The notes: a model not told the origin generated them from the letters alone. A DNA stretch of 56,527 nt from Promicromonospora citrea (GCF_013004695.1 NZ_JABEMG010000012.1:1-56527); one strand, 5' to 3'; counted from the stretch's first letter, positions 18,181-29,178 are shown. Numbers and translations are program-made.

Positions 18181-19057
18181 GGGCCACGAGCTCCCGGGCG
18201 AGCTGACGGTACGCGGCGGCGCCCGGGTGCCCCGGCGCGTACGCCGTGATCGGCTCCGCCGCGACGGTGGCGTCGGGGAACTTCACGGTGCGGCCGATGA
18301 CCGAGTGCAGCAGGGTGTCGCCGAAGGCCTCGTGCACCCGGGCCACGACCTCCCGGGAGTGGAGGGTGCGCGAGTCGTACATGGTGGGGAGGATACCGTC
18401 GATCTCGAGGGCCGGGTTGAGCCGGTCGCGCACCTTCTCGATGGTCTCCACCAGCAGCGCGACGCCGCGCAGCGCGAAGAACTCGCACTCCAGCGGGATG
18501 AGCACGCCGTGCGCGGCGGTCAGGGCGTTGACCGTGAGCAGGCCGAGGCTCGGCTGGCAGTCGATGAGGATCACGTCGTAGTCGTCCATCACCGGACGCA
18601 GCGCGCGGGCCAGCACGGACTCCCGGGCGACCTCGCCCACGAGCTGCACCTCTGCGGCGGACAGGTCGATGTTGGCGGGCAGCACGTCGAGGTTCTCGAT
18701 GCCGGACGGGATCAGCACGTCCTGGATGTCCACGCCCCGCTCCATGAGCAGGTTGTAGACCGTGAGGTCGAGCTCGTGGGGGTTCACGCCGATGCCGACG
18801 GACGCGGCGCCCTGCGGGTCGAAGTCGACCAGCAGCACCTTGCGTCCGTACTCGGCGAGGCACGCGCCGAGGTTGATGGTGGTGGTCGTCTTGCCGACCC
18901 CGCCCTTCTGGTTGCACATCGCGATGATGCGGGCCGGCCCGTGGCTCGTCAGGGGCGCCGGTTCCGGGAGGTCGGGCATGACCCGCCCGACCACGTCGCG
19001 CACGGTCCGGGAGTCGGAGTCGCCGACGACGGTCTTGCCGAGAAGCATGTCGGTCAT
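18164..19057 (-). CDS. parA: ParA-family partition ATPase adjoining scpAB
   Basis: 297 aa from the ATG at 19057, which has an AGGAGGGAG ribosome site; a GTG at 19093 (12 residues longer) lies almost at the predicted transcription start and is the alternative. Deviant Walker A KGGVGKTTTTINLG (residues 51-64), DFDPQGAASVGIG and DCQPSLGLLTVNAL identify a Soj/ParA ATPase. No parB follows, as is usual for this second, scpAB-linked actinobacterial ParA. It probably assists chromosome organisation with the condensin subunits encoded downstream. Confidence 0.9.
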   Translation of the reverse strand: MTDMLLGKTVVGDSDSRTVRDVVGRVMPDLPEPAPLTSHGPARIIAMCNQKGGVGKTTTTINLGACLAEYGRKVLLVDFDPQGAASVGIGVNPHELDLTVYNLLMERGVDIQDVLIPSGIENLDVLPANIDLSAAEVQLVGEVARESVLARALRPVMDDYDVILIDCQPSLGLLTVNALTAAHGVLIPLECEFFALRGVALLVETIEKVRDRLNPALEIDGILPTMYDSRTLHSREVVARVHEAFGDTLLHSVIGRTVKFPDATVAAEPITAYAPGHPGAAAYRQLARELVARGDAA

Positions 19058-19102
19058 CGCGCTCGCTCCCTCCTCGCTGGCTGCCTCGCTCACGCCCGCC
19101 AC

Positions 19103-19108
19103 GCTATA
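19103..19108 (-). promoter_or_regulatory. Extended -10 promoter element of the parA-scpAB operon
   Basis: TGGTATAGC on the minus strand combines a TGN extension with -10 TATAGC. A TTGACC lies 21 bp upstream, too far for an ideal -35, which suits an extended -10 promoter. Predicted start is about 40 nt before the ATG and 2-3 nt before the alternative GTG. Confidence 0.5.
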
Positions 19109-19153
19109 CCAGAGTGTGGGCACGACCGGGGTCAAGCCCCGGCGTGGCGTCCT

Positions 19154-20116
19154 TCAGCGGGCACGGGGGTGGGCGGCCGCGTAGACCTCGCGCAGGGCGT
19201 CGGGCGTGACCATCGTGTAGATCTGCGTCGTCGTGACCGACGCGTGCCCGAGCAGCTCCTGGACCACGCGCACGTCCGCGCCGCCGGACAGCAGGTGCGT
19301 GGCGAACGAGTGCCGCAGGGTGTGCGGCGAGACGTGCTCGGTCAGCCCGGCGCGCGCCGCGGCGGACTGCAGCGCGGCCCACGCGGTCTGCCGGGACATG
19401 CGGGCGCCGCGGGTGTTGAGGAACAGCGCCGCCGTGCCGCGGCCCGCTGCCGCGAGCGCGGGGCGGGCGCGCACGAGATAGGCCTGCAGCGCGTCGCGCG
19501 CGAACGAGCCGACCGGCACCACCCGCTCCTTGGAGCCCTTGCCGAGCAGCCGCACGACGGCGGCGTCCGCGACGCCGTCGACGTCGAGGCCCACGATCTC
19601 CGAGATGCGCGCACCCGTGGCGTAGAGCAGCTCGAGCAGCGCGCGGTCGCGCAGCGGCAGCGGACCGTCTCCCGTGCCCGCGGCGTCGAGCAGGGCGGCG
19701 ACGTCGTCGACGGACAGGGCGTGCGGCAGGCGGCGCAGCTGGGTGGGCGCGCGCACCTCGGCGGACGGGTCGTCGCGCGCCAGGCCCTCGGCCTGCGCGA
19801 ACCGGTGCCAGCCCCGCACGGCCGCCAGGGCGCGCGCGGTGGACGACGGCGAGAGCGGGCGCCCCCCGTCGGACCCCTGCCGCACGGCCTCGACGAAGGC
19901 CGTCACGTCCGCCTCGGTGACGGAGTCGAGCCGGACGCGGCCGGCCGCGTCGACGAAGGCCACGTACCGCGCGAGGTCACGACGGTAGGCGGCGACCGTG
20001 TTGGCCGAGAGGCCCCGCTCGACGCTCAGGTGCGCGAGGTAGTCCCGCAGGGCGCCGTCCAGCGCCGCGCCTGCGGCCTGGCGGGACGACGACGGGTGGG
20101 CGGTGGCGGTGGGCAC
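19154..20116 (-). CDS. xerD: Site-specific tyrosine recombinase XerD
   Basis: 320 aa. N-terminal SAM-like core-binding domain ([22 protein letters not shown]) and catalytic domain with the full set Arg170 (ATGARISE), Lys193 (GKGSKER), His265 and Arg268 (HTLRH), His291 (LLGHASV) and Tyr300. Resolves chromosome dimers at dif with XerC. Location beside parA-scpAB is the standard actinobacterial context, so this is a housekeeping recombinase and not a phage integrase. GTG start; a CATGAT box six bases upstream may give a leaderless mRNA. Confidence 0.93.
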   Translation of the reverse strand: MPTATAHPSSSRQAAGAALDGALRDYLAHLSVERGLSANTVAAYRRDLARYVAFVDAAGRVRLDSVTEADVTAFVEAVRQGSDGGRPLSPSSTARALAAVRGWHRFAQAEGLARDDPSAEVRAPTQLRRLPHALSVDDVAALLDAAGTGDGPLPLRDRALLELLYATGARISEIVGLDVDGVADAAVVRLLGKGSKERVVPVGSFARDALQAYLVRARPALAAAGRGTAALFLNTRGARMSRQTAWAALQSAAARAGLTEHVSPHTLRHSFATHLLSGGADVRVVQELLGHASVTTTQIYTMVTPDALREVYAAAHPRAR

Positions 20117-20198
20117 CGCCCCATCATGCCGAGCGTGGCCCGCCGGGACGGCAGGCCACGCCGGAGGGTGCGCAGGCGGATGCCGGGTCAGGTCTCGC

Positions 20199-21143
20199 TC
20201 AGGCCGGGTTGATGCCGAACAGCTCCGCGCGCGACCGGATCACCTGGGCACGCGCGAGGCGCGGCTTGTCGCTGCCGTCGCGGATGACCGAGCCCGCCGC
20301 CTCGAACTCGGCGAAGAAGTCGACCGCCCACGCCACGTCGGACGGGCTGGGCGCGAACGACTCGTTGATGACGCTCGACTGGTCGAAGTCGAGGCACAGC
20401 TTGCCGGTCATGCCGAGGTTCACGGCGTCCGCCGACTGCTCGCGCAGCAGCGCGTGCGACGAACCGACCGTCGGGCCGTCGACCGGGCCGGGCAGCCCGC
20501 CGATGCGGCTGGCGAGCACGAGCCGGGTCCGCGGGTAGGCCATGGCCATGGGCTCGTTCGCGGCGCCCGTGTCGCGCCGGTAGTCGCCCGAGCCGAACGC
20601 GAGGCGGAACGCGCCGCGCGCCTTGGCGATGCGCACCGCCTCCTCGATGCCGAGCGCCGACTCCACGAGCGGGATGACCGGCACGTCGCCGCCGAGACGC
20701 TGCGCGGTGTCGATGACGTCGTCCGCGCTCTCGGTCTTGGCGAGCATGACGCCGTTGAGCCCGTCGAGCCCCCGCAGGTACGCGACGTCGTCGGCCCAGG
20801 CGGGCGCGGTGCGGTCGTTGATGCGCACCCAGGCGCTGCCGCCGGCCTTGATCCACCGGATGACGTTCTCGCGCGCCTCGTCCTTGAGGGAGTCGTCGAT
20901 CGCGTCCTCGCAGTCGAGGATCACCTGGTCGGCGCGCGAGAGCTGCGCCTTGTCGAACAGCTCGGTCCGCATCGCGGAGAGCAGGAGCCAGGCGCGTGCG
21001 TAGTCGGGCGCGACCCGCGACTTCTCCCGCGCGGCCCGGCGCGCGGCCAGGTCGCTCTCGGGGGTGACGGTGGACGCGGCAGGCAGGCCCGCGGAATAGC
21101 TGCCGGGCTGGTCGGCGCTTCGGTCGGTGGAGATCTCGGTCAC
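20199..21143 (-). CDS. HpcH/HpaI aldolase / CitE-like lyase
   Basis: 314 aa TIM-barrel protein of the citrate lyase beta/malyl-CoA lyase family. Visible are the R-T-E-L strand [11 protein letters not shown], the metal/substrate region [32 protein letters not shown] with a likely Mg-binding glutamate, and [11 protein letters not shown]. No citrate lyase alpha, gamma or ligase genes are nearby, so it is a stand-alone CitE-like enzyme; malyl-, methylmalyl- or citramalyl-CoA lyase are candidates and I cannot choose. A TAGGCT box six bases before the GTG suggests a leaderless transcript. Confidence 0.8.
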   Translation of the reverse strand: MTEISTDRSADQPGSYSAGLPAASTVTPESDLAARRAAREKSRVAPDYARAWLLLSAMRTELFDKAQLSRADQVILDCEDAIDDSLKDEARENVIRWIKAGGSAWVRINDRTAPAWADDVAYLRGLDGLNGVMLAKTESADDVIDTAQRLGGDVPVIPLVESALGIEEAVRIAKARGAFRLAFGSGDYRRDTGAANEPMAMAYPRTRLVLASRIGGLPGPVDGPTVGSSHALLREQSADAVNLGMTGKLCLDFDQSSVINESFAPSPSDVAWAVDFFAEFEAAGSVIRDGSDKPRLARAQVIRSRAELFGINPA

Positions 21144-21149
21144 ACGCCA

Positions 21150-21155
21150 AGCCTA
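21150..21155 (-). promoter_or_regulatory. -10 box of a leaderless promoter for the CitE-like gene
   Basis: TAGGCT followed by exactly six bases and the GTG start, the same spacing as before lgt, uvrC, osmC and uvrA. No clear -35. Confidence 0.45.
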
Positions 21156-21222
21156 GGCGGCGCCGCGGGGACAGGCCGAATCATGACCGTGGCTATGCCG
21201 GGCGCTGGCCCGGCGGTGAGCG

Positions 21223-22206
21223 TCAGAGCGGCAGGAAGACGTCGACCGCGACCGCGAGGAACAGCAGCGACAGGTAGGTGATCGACCCGTGGAACACCTT
21301 CATGGCGCCGAGCTTGCCGCGTGCGCGGCCCTGCGCCCTGCGGAGCATGGCGATCGTCGACCACAGGAACCAGGCGCCCAGGCCCGCCGCGACGACGGTG
21401 TACACCCAGGACATGCCGGCCAGCGGCGTGAGCAGCAGGGAGCACGCGATCATCGCGAGCGTGTAGCCGACCATCTCGGCCGCCACGCGCCGGTCGTCGC
21501 TGACCACCGGCAGCATCGGCACCTGGGCCGCGGCGTAGTCCTTCTTGAACTTGATGGACAGCGGCCAGTAGTGCGGCGGCGTCCAGAAGAAGATGATGCC
21601 GAACAGCGCGAGGGCCGCCCAGCTCAGCCCGCCGGTCACCGACGCCCAGCCGATGAACACCGGCATGCAGCCCGCTATGCCGCCCCACACGATGTTCTGC
21701 GGTGTGCGGCGCTTGAGGATCATCGTGTAGCCGACGACGTAGATCGCGATGGCGGCCAGCGTCAGCCACATCGCCGCCCAGTTGATGACGAGCGCGAACC
21801 ACGCGAGCGAGAGCAGGCCGAGGATCGAGGCGAACACGAGGCCGGCGCGCGGGGTGATCTCCCCCGTGGCCAGCGGACGCTTCTTCGTCCGGTTCATGAC
21901 CTGGTCGATGTCACGGTCCCACCACATGTTGAACGCGTTGGCGCTGCCCGCGGCCCCGGCGCCGCCCACGAGCGTCGCGAGGATCAGCCAGAAGCTCGGC
22001 AGGCCGTCGGCGGCCAGGATCATCGTCGGGACGGTCGTGACCAGCAGCAGCTCGATGACCCTGGGCTTGGTGAGCGCGACGTAGGCGCCCGCGCGCCGCA
22101 GGAACCAGCCACCCGGCCGCGGCGGCTCGAAGCCTGCTGCGGGCTGTCCGGCGGTGGACGTCTGGGGACGCGCGGTGTGACCGTTCGTCGTCTGGCTCGT
22201 GCTCAC
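21223..22206 (-). CDS. ctaB: Protoheme IX farnesyltransferase (heme O synthase)
   Basis: 327 aa UbiA-family membrane prenyltransferase. It adds a farnesyl group to heme b to make heme O for cytochrome oxidase. The first aspartate-rich motif [23 protein letters not shown] (split here as [12 protein letters not shown] and [11 protein letters not shown]) begins at residue 90; the second conserved region is [18 protein letters not shown]. About nine hydrophobic helices. A 40-residue hydrophilic N-terminus precedes helix 1. Divergent from tkt, the usual actinobacterial arrangement. GTG start. Confidence 0.93.
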   Translation of the reverse strand: MSTSQTTNGHTARPQTSTAGQPAAGFEPPRPGGWFLRRAGAYVALTKPRVIELLLVTTVPTMILAADGLPSFWLILATLVGGAGAAGSANAFNMWWDRDIDQVMNRTKKRPLATGEITPRAGLVFASILGLLSLAWFALVINWAAMWLTLAAIAIYVVGYTMILKRRTPQNIVWGGIAGCMPVFIGWASVTGGLSWAALALFGIIFFWTPPHYWPLSIKFKKDYAAAQVPMLPVVSDDRRVAAEMVGYTLAMIACSLLLTPLAGMSWVYTVVAAGLGAWFLWSTIAMLRRAQGRARGKLGAMKVFHGSITYLSLLFLAVAVDVFLPL

Positions 22207-22509
22207 GGCGCGTCGTGGTTCCGTTCGAGAGGGTCTGCGGGCAGGTGGGGGTGCGTGCCCATGGTACGCATCGTTCGGAGGTGCCCGCGCACCGCATTCC
22301 CGGCCGCCGGTGTGAGATTTGTCCTGGCCAGGCTAGGACTCTCAGGGCCTGGACAGGCCCGAGCACGGGAAGAGCCACGCGTATAGGGTTGTTGACGCAA
22401 CCGAACGCAATCGAACGACAACGGGTGGCAGGCACACCGCCGCCACCGCACGCACGCCGCGCGTCTCTCCGGCCCGGCCGGGGGCCGCCGGCGGAGAGAA
22501 AGAGGACTC
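22207..22509. other. Divergent promoter region between ctaB and tkt
   Basis: About 300 bp with no gene. On the plus strand a TATAGG (22382-22387) could be the -10 for tkt, with a dyad GGTTG-N6-CAACC (22387-22402) directly over the predicted start site. The minus strand offers TATACG in the same place for ctaB. No convincing -35 on either strand, so exact promoters are uncertain. The ribosome site GGAGAGAAAGAGGA precedes the tkt GTG. Confidence 0.4.
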
Positions 22510-24615
22510 GTGAACGCTTTCGACCCCGTGCTGAAGCCCCTGGAGTGGTCGGAGCTCGACGAGCGAGCCGTCAAGAGCATCAAGGCTCTGGCCGCCGACG
22601 CCGTCGAGAAGGTGGGGAACGGACACCCCGGCACCGCGATCTCCCTCGCGCCGGCCGCGTACCTCCTCTTCCAGAAGACCATGCGGCACGACCCCGCCGA
22701 CCCCGACTGGGTCGGCCGTGACCGGTTCGTGCTGAGCGCAGGCCACTCGTCGCTGACGATCTACCTGCAGCTGTTCCTCGCAGGCTACGGCCTCGAGATG
22801 GACGACATCGCCGCGCTGCGCACCTGGGGCTCGAAGACCCCCGGCCACCCCGAGTACGGGCACACCGCGGGCGTCGAGATCACGACCGGCCCGCTGGGCC
22901 AGGGCCTCGCCTCCGCCGTCGGCATGGCGTTCGCCGCCCGCCGCGAGCGCGGCCTGCTCGACCCGGCGGCCGCCCCGGGCGAGTCGCCGTTCGACCACCA
23001 CGTGTACGTCATCGCCTCCGACGGCGACCTGCAGGAGGGCGTCACCTCGGAGGCCTCGTCGCTCGCCGGCCACCAGCAGCTCGGCAACCTGGTCGTGATC
23101 TGGGACGACAACAAGATCTCGATCGAGGACGACACGAACATCGCGTTCACCGAGGACGTGCTGAAGCGCTACGAGGCCTACGGCTGGCACACCCAGCGCG
23201 TGGACTGGACCGCGGGCGACGGCGGCTACGCGGAGGACACCGACGCCCTCGCCGCCGCGCTCGACGCCGCCAAGGCCGAGACCGGCAAGCCGTCGATCAT
23301 CGCGCTGCGCACCATCATCGGCTGGCCCTCGCCCACCAAGCAGAACACGGGCGGCATCCACGGCTCGGCCATGGGCGCCGACGAGATCAAGGGCCTCAAG
23401 GAGACCCTCGGCCTCGACCCCGAGAAGACGTTCGCGATCGACGACGAGGTGCTCGCGTACACGCGCTCCGTCGCCGAGCGCCAGGCCGACCAGCGGAAGG
23501 CCTGGGAGGCCGCGTTCGCCGCCTGGAAGGACGCCAACCCGCAGCAGGCCGCGCTCCTGGAGCGCCTGCGGTCGCACGAGCTGCCCGAGGGCTGGACCGA
23601 CGCGCTGCCCGAGTTCGAGGCGAGCGAGAAGGGCGTGGCGACCCGCGCGGCGTCGGGCAAGGTGCTCTCCGCCCTCGCGGACGTGCTGCCCGAGCTGTGG
23701 GGCGGCTCGGCCGACCTGGCCGGCTCGAACAACACGACCATGGACGGCGCCCCGTCGTTCGTCCCCGCCGAGCACGCGACCAAGAAGTTCCCGGGCGACC
23801 CCTACGGGCGCACGCTGCACTTCGGCATCCGCGAGCACGCGATGGGCGCGATCCTCAACGGCATCGTGCTGCACGGCCTGACCCGGCCGTACGGCGGCAC
23901 GTTCCTCCAGTTCGCCGACTACATGCGCGCGTCCGTCCGCCTGGCGGCGCTCATGGGCATCCCGTCGACGTTCGTGTGGACGCACGACTCGATCGGCCTC
24001 GGCGAGGACGGCCCGACGCACCAGCCGGTCGAGCACCTCGCGGCGCTGCGGGCCATCCCGAACCTCGACGTCGTGCGTCCCGCCGACGCGAACGAGACCG
24101 CCTGGGCGTGGCGCGGCGTCCTGGAGAACACGAAGAACCCGGCGGGCCTGGTGCTCACGCGCCAGAACGTGCCGACGTTCCCGCGCGGCACCGACGGGTT
24201 CGCCGGCGCCGAGGGCACCCTCAAGGGCGGCTACGTGCTGCTCGACACCGAGGGCACCCCTGACGTCGTGCTCGTCGGCACCGGGTCCGAGGTCCAGCTC
24301 GCCGTCGAGGCGCGCGAGCTGCTGGCCGCCGACGGCGTGCAGGCCCGCGTGGTCTCGATGCCGTCGCGCGAGTGGTTCGACAAGCAGGACGAGGCCTACC
24401 GCGAGTCCGTGATCCCCGCGGGCGTCCGGGCCCGCGTCTCGGTCGAGGCGGGCGTCGCGCAGGGCTGGCGCGAGGTGGTCGGCGACGCCGGCCGCATCGT
24501 GTCGCTCGAGCACTTCGGGGCCTCCGCCGACTACAAGACCCTCTACGCCGAGTACGGCATCACGGCCGAGGCTGTCGCCCAGGCCGCCAAGGAGTCGATC
24601 GCCGCGGCGTCCTGA
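22510..24615 (+). CDS. tkt: Transketolase
   Basis: 701 aa. Thiamine-diphosphate enzyme of the non-oxidative pentose phosphate pathway, interconverting C5/C3/C7 and C4/C6 sugar phosphates. The N-terminal TPP domain has [11 protein letters not shown] and the diphosphate/Mg motif [13 protein letters not shown] with the trailing [14 protein letters not shown]; the pyrimidine domain has [18 protein letters not shown] and [16 protein letters not shown]. The GTG start is preceded by a GGAGAGAAAGAGGA ribosome site. First gene of the pentose phosphate operon, 37 bp before tal. Confidence 0.97.
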   Translation: MNAFDPVLKPLEWSELDERAVKSIKALAADAVEKVGNGHPGTAISLAPAAYLLFQKTMRHDPADPDWVGRDRFVLSAGHSSLTIYLQLFLAGYGLEMDDIAALRTWGSKTPGHPEYGHTAGVEITTGPLGQGLASAVGMAFAARRERGLLDPAAAPGESPFDHHVYVIASDGDLQEGVTSEASSLAGHQQLGNLVVIWDDNKISIEDDTNIAFTEDVLKRYEAYGWHTQRVDWTAGDGGYAEDTDALAAALDAAKAETGKPSIIALRTIIGWPSPTKQNTGGIHGSAMGADEIKGLKETLGLDPEKTFAIDDEVLAYTRSVAERQADQRKAWEAAFAAWKDANPQQAALLERLRSHELPEGWTDALPEFEASEKGVATRAASGKVLSALADVLPELWGGSADLAGSNNTTMDGAPSFVPAEHATKKFPGDPYGRTLHFGIREHAMGAILNGIVLHGLTRPYGGTFLQFADYMRASVRLAALMGIPSTFVWTHDSIGLGEDGPTHQPVEHLAALRAIPNLDVVRPADANETAWAWRGVLENTKNPAGLVLTRQNVPTFPRGTDGFAGAEGTLKGGYVLLDTEGTPDVVLVGTGSEVQLAVEARELLAADGVQARVVSMPSREWFDKQDEAYRESVIPAGVRARVSVEAGVAQGWREVVGDAGRIVSLEHFGASADYKTLYAEYGITAEAVAQAAKESIAAAS

Positions 24616-24652
24616 GCCGCAGCGGTCGTACGGGCACGAGAGAGGAAGCACC

Positions 24653-25795
24653 ATGACCGACAGCACCGGCACCGCCGGCGAGAACGTCAGCCCCACCCAA
24701 CGGCTGTCCGAGGCGGGTGTCGCGATCTGGTTGGACGACCTGTCCCGCCAGCGTCTGCGCTCCGGCAACCTCGCCGAGCTGGTCGCCACGAAGAACGTCG
24801 TGGGGGTCACGACCAACCCGACGATCTTCGCGGCGGCGCTCGCCCAGGGGGACGCCTACGACGGCAGCCTGCGCGAGCTGGCCGGGTCGGACGTGGAGGC
24901 CGCGGTCGAGCGCATCACCACCGACGACGTCCGTGACGCCGCCGACGTCCTGCGCCCTGTCTACGACGCCACGTCCGGGGTGGACGGCCGGGTGTCCATC
25001 GAGGTGGACCCCCGGCTGGCCAGGGACACCGCAGCGACCGCGACCATGGCCGTCCGGCTGTGGGAGACGATCGACCGGCCGAACGTGATGATCAAGATCC
25101 CCGCGACGGTCGAGGGTCTGCCCGCCATCACGTCGACCCTCGCGAAGGGCATCAGCGTCAACGTCACGCTGATCTTCTCCATCGAGCGCTACCGCGCCGT
25201 GATGGACGCCTTCCTGGCCGGCCTCGAGCAGGCGAAGGAGGCGGGCCACGACCTCTCGGCGATCGGGTCCGTGGCGTCGTTCTTCGTGTCCCGCGTGGAC
25301 GCGGAGGTCGACAAGCGCCTGACCGCGATCGGCACCGACGAGGCGCTCGCGCTGCGCGGCCAGGCCGCCATCGCGAACGCGCGACTCGCCTACGCCGCCT
25401 ACTCGGAGGTCTTCTCCGGCGAGCGCTGGAAGGCCCTCGAGGCCGCGGGCGCCAAGCCGCAGCGGCCGCTGTGGGCCTCGACGGGCGTCAAGGACCCGTC
25501 CTACCGCGACACGATGTACGTCGACGAGCTCGTCGTCGCCGGCGTGGTGAACACCATGCCGGAGAAGACGCTCGACGCGTTCGCCGACCACGGCATCGTG
25601 CTGGCGGACACCGTCACCGGCACGGCCGAGGAGGCCACGGCGACGATCCAGGCCCTCGAGGCCGTGGGTGTGTCGATGAACGAGGTGACGGCCCAGCTCG
25701 AGCAGGAGGGCGTGTCCAAGTTCGAGGTGAGCTGGGACGAGCTCCTGACCACCACGAAGACGGGGCTCGACGAGGCGAAGGCCGGTGAGCGGTGA
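24653..25795 (+). CDS. tal: Transaldolase
   Basis: 380 aa, the longer type found in actinobacteria and cyanobacteria. Transfers a dihydroxyacetone unit between sugar phosphates through a Schiff base on Lys148 in NVMIKIPAT. Other family blocks: [31 protein letters not shown] and [20 protein letters not shown]. Ribosome site GAGAGGAAG precedes the ATG. The stop overlaps zwf as GTGA. In many relatives a pgi gene lies between tal and zwf; here it does not. Confidence 0.96.
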   Translation: MTDSTGTAGENVSPTQRLSEAGVAIWLDDLSRQRLRSGNLAELVATKNVVGVTTNPTIFAAALAQGDAYDGSLRELAGSDVEAAVERITTDDVRDAADVLRPVYDATSGVDGRVSIEVDPRLARDTAATATMAVRLWETIDRPNVMIKIPATVEGLPAITSTLAKGISVNVTLIFSIERYRAVMDAFLAGLEQAKEAGHDLSAIGSVASFFVSRVDAEVDKRLTAIGTDEALALRGQAAIANARLAYAAYSEVFSGERWKALEAAGAKPQRPLWASTGVKDPSYRDTMYVDELVVAGVVNTMPEKTLDAFADHGIVLADTVTGTAEEATATIQALEAVGVSMNEVTAQLEQEGVSKFEVSWDELLTTTKTGLDEAKAGER

Positions 25796-27354
25796 AGCCT
25801 GCCAAGATCGCGCAGGGCGTCAACCCGCTGCGTGACCCTCTCGACCTGCGCCTGCCCCGCATCGCCGGGCCGAGCGGTCTGGTGATCTTCGGCGTGACGG
25901 GCGACCTGGCCCGCAAGAAGCTCATGCCGGCCGTCTACGACCTCGCCAACCGCGGCCTCCTGCCGCCGGGCTTCGCCCTGACGGGCTTCGCCCGCCGGGA
26001 GTGGGAGGACCAGGACTTCGCGCAGGTGGTGCACGACGCCGTCAAGGAGCACGCCCGCACGCCGTTCCGCGAGGCCACGTGGCGTCAGCTCGCCGAGGGC
26101 ATCCGGTTCGTGCAGGGCTCCTTCGACGACGACGAGGCGTTCGAGCGCCTCCGGGAGACGGTCGAGACCCTGGACCGGGAGCGCGGCACGGGTGGCAACC
26201 ACGCCTTCTACCTGTCGGTGCCGCCGTCCGCGTTCCCGGTGGTGTGCGAGCAGCTCTCCAAGCACGGACTGTCCCGGCCGGACGACGACGCGGACGGCGA
26301 CGGCGTCAAGGCGTGGCGCCGTGTCGTCATCGAGAAGCCGTTCGGCCACGACCTGGCCAGCGCACAGGAGCTCGACGCCGTCGTCTCCAAGGTGTTCGAC
26401 CAGGACTCGGTGTTCCGCATCGACCACTACCTGGGCAAGGAGACGGTCCAGAACCTGCTCGCCCTGCGCTTCGCGAACACCATGTTCGAGCCCATCTGGA
26501 ACTCGAACTACGTGGACCACGTGCAGATCACGATGGCCGAGGACATCGGCATCGGCGGTCGCGCCGGGTACTACGACGGGATCGGCGCCGCGCGCGACGT
26601 CATCCAGAACCACCTGATCCAGCTCCTGGCGCTGGTGGCCATGGAGGAGCCCGTGAACTTCGACGCCGCCGAGCTGCGCGCCGAGAAGATCAAGGTGCTC
26701 TCGTCGGTGCGGCTGCCGCGCGACCTCGGCAAGCACACCGCCCGCGGCCAGTACGAGGCCGGGTGGCAGGGCGGCGAGCAGGTGCCGGGCTTCCTGGAGG
26801 AGGACGGCATTGCGAAGGACTCCACCACGGAGACGTTCGCCGCCATCCGCGTGGACGTCGACAACCGCCGCTGGGCGGGCGTCCCGTTCTACCTGCGGCA
26901 CGGCAAGCGGCTGGGCCGGCGCGTCACCGAGGTGGCCGTCGTGTTCAAGAAGGCGCCGCACCTGCCGTTCGAGACGTCCCTGACGTCGGAGCTCGGCAAC
27001 AACGCGCTGGTCATCCGCGTGCAGCCCGACGAGGGCGTGACCATGCGGTTCGGCGCGAAGGTGCCGGGCACCGCGATGCAGGTGCGCGACGTGACGATGG
27101 ACTTCGGGTACGGGCACTCGTTCACCGAGTCCTCCCCCGAGGCGTACGAGCGCCTCATCCTCGACGTGCTGCTCGGCGACCCGCCGCTGTTCCCGACGCG
27201 GGAGGAGGTCGAGCTCTCCTGGAAGATCCTCGACCCGATCACCTCGTACTGGGCCCGCAAGGGCAAGCCCGAGCCGTACGCGTCGGGCACGTGGGGCCCC
27301 GCGTCGGCGGACGCCATGATGGAGCGCGACGGCAGGACCTGGAGGCGTCCATGA
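25792..27354 (+). CDS. zwf: Glucose-6-phosphate 1-dehydrogenase
   Basis: 520 aa. Oxidises glucose 6-phosphate to 6-phosphogluconolactone with NADP. Cofactor-binding [19 protein letters not shown] near residue 33, [12 protein letters not shown] with a conserved lysine, and the active-site [19 protein letters not shown] near residue 209. The GTG start overlaps tal (GTGA) and the stop overlaps opcA (ATGA), so expression is coupled to OpcA, its activator in corynebacteria. Confidence 0.96.
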   Translation: MKPAKIAQGVNPLRDPLDLRLPRIAGPSGLVIFGVTGDLARKKLMPAVYDLANRGLLPPGFALTGFARREWEDQDFAQVVHDAVKEHARTPFREATWRQLAEGIRFVQGSFDDDEAFERLRETVETLDRERGTGGNHAFYLSVPPSAFPVVCEQLSKHGLSRPDDDADGDGVKAWRRVVIEKPFGHDLASAQELDAVVSKVFDQDSVFRIDHYLGKETVQNLLALRFANTMFEPIWNSNYVDHVQITMAEDIGIGGRAGYYDGIGAARDVIQNHLIQLLALVAMEEPVNFDAAELRAEKIKVLSSVRLPRDLGKHTARGQYEAGWQGGEQVPGFLEEDGIAKDSTTETFAAIRVDVDNRRWAGVPFYLRHGKRLGRRVTEVAVVFKKAPHLPFETSLTSELGNNALVIRVQPDEGVTMRFGAKVPGTAMQVRDVTMDFGYGHSFTESSPEAYERLILDVLLGDPPLFPTREEVELSWKILDPITSYWARKGKPEPYASGTWGPASADAMMERDGRTWRRP

Positions 27355-28280
27355 TCATCGACATGCCGGACACCACGACCAACGACGTCAACAAGCGGCT
27401 CGTCCGCCTGCGCGACGAGGGCGGTGCCGTGGCCCTCGGCCGTGTGCTCACCCTCGTGGTGCTGGCCGACGAGGGCGACGTCGAGGAGTCCGTCGAGGCG
27501 GCCAACGACGCGAGCAGGGAGCACCCGTGCCGCGTGATCGTCGTCGCGCCGGCCTCCGGCAGCGACGAGGGCCGGGTCGACGCCCAGATCCGCGTGGGCG
27601 GTGACGCGGGCGCCTCCGAGGTGGTCGTGCTGCGGGCGTCCGGCGCGCTCCTGGAGCGCGCCGACACGCTCGTCATGCCGCTCCTGCTGCCGGACGCGCC
27701 GATCGTGGCCTGGTGGCCGCGTGAGGCGCCCGCCGTGCCGTCGCAGGACCCGGTGGGCGCCATGGCGACCCGCCGGATCATCGACAGCACCGTGGCGAAG
27801 GACCCGTCGGGGATGCTCAAGAACCTCGCGGGCGCCTACGCCCCCGGGGACACCGACCTCGCGTGGGCGCGCGTGACCCTGTGGCGCGCGCTCATCGCCG
27901 CGGCCGTGGACCAGCCCCCGTTCGAGCCGGTGCTCGGGGTCACCGTCGAGGGGCAGAAGCGGCACACGTCGCTCGACCTCCTCGCCGCGTGGCTCGGCGC
28001 CCGGCTGAACTGCCCGGCCGAGGTCGTGCGCACCGAGAGCGACGACGCCATCACGCGCGTCACGCTCCAGCGCAGGAGCGGGCCGATCGTCCTCGACCGG
28101 CCCGACGGCCGCACCGTGACGATCACGCAGCCCGGCAAGCCCGCCCGGCGCATCGCCCTGCCCATCCGGGCCCTCAACGAGGCCCTCATCGAGGAGCTGC
28201 GCCGGCTCGACCCGGACGAGATCTTCGAGGAGACCCTCATCCGGGGCCTCGGCACCCTCACGACGCGGACGGCGGCCTGA
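27351..28280 (+). CDS. opcA: Glucose-6-phosphate dehydrogenase assembly protein OpcA
   Basis: 309 aa. OpcA is required for activity and assembly of Zwf in cyanobacteria and actinobacteria. It has no catalytic motif; characteristic blocks are PLLLPDAPIVAWWPREAPAV, RIIDSTVAKDP, DLAWARVTLWRALIAAA and DLLAAWLGARLNCP. Sandwiched between zwf and pgl with ATGA and TGATG junctions, as expected for a subunit made in proportion to Zwf. Confidence 0.95.
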   Translation: MIIDMPDTTTNDVNKRLVRLRDEGGAVALGRVLTLVVLADEGDVEESVEAANDASREHPCRVIVVAPASGSDEGRVDAQIRVGGDAGASEVVVLRASGALLERADTLVMPLLLPDAPIVAWWPREAPAVPSQDPVGAMATRRIIDSTVAKDPSGMLKNLAGAYAPGDTDLAWARVTLWRALIAAAVDQPPFEPVLGVTVEGQKRHTSLDLLAAWLGARLNCPAEVVRTESDDAITRVTLQRRSGPIVLDRPDGRTVTITQPGKPARRIALPIRALNEALIEELRRLDPDEIFEETLIRGLGTLTTRTAA

Positions 28281-29050
28281 TGGCTCAGGAGTCACCCGGC
28301 GTGCGGCTCGTGGTCGTGCACCCCGACAAGGAGGTGCTGGCCGAGGCCGCCGCCGCGCGCCTGCTCACGCGGGTGCTCGACGTGCAGTCGGTGCGCTCCC
28401 CGGTGCACGTGGTGCTCACCGGCGGCACGGTGGGCATCGCGACGCTCGCCGCGGCGGCCACCAGCCCGCTGGTGCGCGCGATCGACTGGTCGGGTGTCCA
28501 CCTGTGGTGGGGCGACGAGCGCTTCCTGCCGGACGGCGACGCCGACCGCAACGAGACGCAGGCACGCGAGGCGCTGGTCGACGCGCTCGTGGCCGGGCAC
28601 GGGCTCCCCGAGGCCAACGTGCACCCGATGCCCGGGCCCTCGGCGGTCGCCACACCCGAGGAGGGCGCCGCGGCGTACGCACGGCTCCTCGCGGAGCACG
28701 CGGGCGACGACGGCGCGTCCGTCCCCGCGTTCGACGTCCTGCTGCTCGGCATGGGCCCCGACGGGCACGTCGCGTCCCTCTTCCCGGGGCACGAGGGCCT
28801 GGAGGCGACGGGGACGACCACGGGCGTCCACGGCTCCCCCAAGCCCCCGCCGGAGCGCGTCTCGCTCACCTTCGAGGCCCTGCGGGCCGCGCGGGAGGTC
28901 TGGGTCGTGGCGGCGGGCTCCGAGAAGGCCGACCGGGTGGCCGCCGCGCTACGGGGTGACCCGGTCACCGAGGTGCCCGCCGCGGGCGCCGTCGGGCAGG
29001 CCAGGACCCTGTGGCTGCTGGACGCGCAGGCGGCCGGTACGGGGGCGTAG
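28280..29050 (+). CDS. pgl: 6-phosphogluconolactonase
   Basis: 256 aa DevB-type lactonase that hydrolyses the Zwf product to 6-phosphogluconate. NagB/Pgl fold features: VLTGGTVGIATLAA, the VHLWWGDERFLPDGDADRNE segment and LLLGMGPDGHVASLFPGH with a likely catalytic histidine. The ATG shares a base with the opcA stop (TGATG). Last gene of the operon, followed by a strong hairpin. Confidence 0.95.
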   Translation: MAQESPGVRLVVVHPDKEVLAEAAAARLLTRVLDVQSVRSPVHVVLTGGTVGIATLAAAATSPLVRAIDWSGVHLWWGDERFLPDGDADRNETQAREALVDALVAGHGLPEANVHPMPGPSAVATPEEGAAAYARLLAEHAGDDGASVPAFDVLLLGMGPDGHVASLFPGHEGLEATGTTTGVHGSPKPPPERVSLTFEALRAAREVWVVAAGSEKADRVAAALRGDPVTEVPAAGAVGQARTLWLLDAQAAGTGA

Positions 29051-29073
29051 GCCCGCCCCGCGGCCGAAGAACG

Positions 29074-29123
29074 ACGGAGCGCCTGCTCACCCCCGCACAG
29101 CGGGTGGTGAGCAGGCGCTCCGT
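29074..29123. terminator. Bidirectional terminator between pgl and rbpA
   Basis: An 18-bp perfect stem (ACGGAGCGCCTGCTCACC with its exact complement) whose 14-base loop contains a further CCCG/CGGG pairing. It lies between the convergent ends of pgl and rbpA and can stop both transcripts. A TCGTGT run follows on the plus strand; no long T-tract. Confidence 0.85.
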
Positions 29124-29178
29124 TCGTGTCCTGGTGCGTGTACCGCGGTGCTGCGTGTCCGGACGGCCCCGGTGCCGG

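Noticed and set aside
19154-20116. XerD as an integrase of a mobile element
   Set aside because: It has the housekeeping XerD length and sits in the conserved parA-scpAB context, with no attachment site or phage genes.
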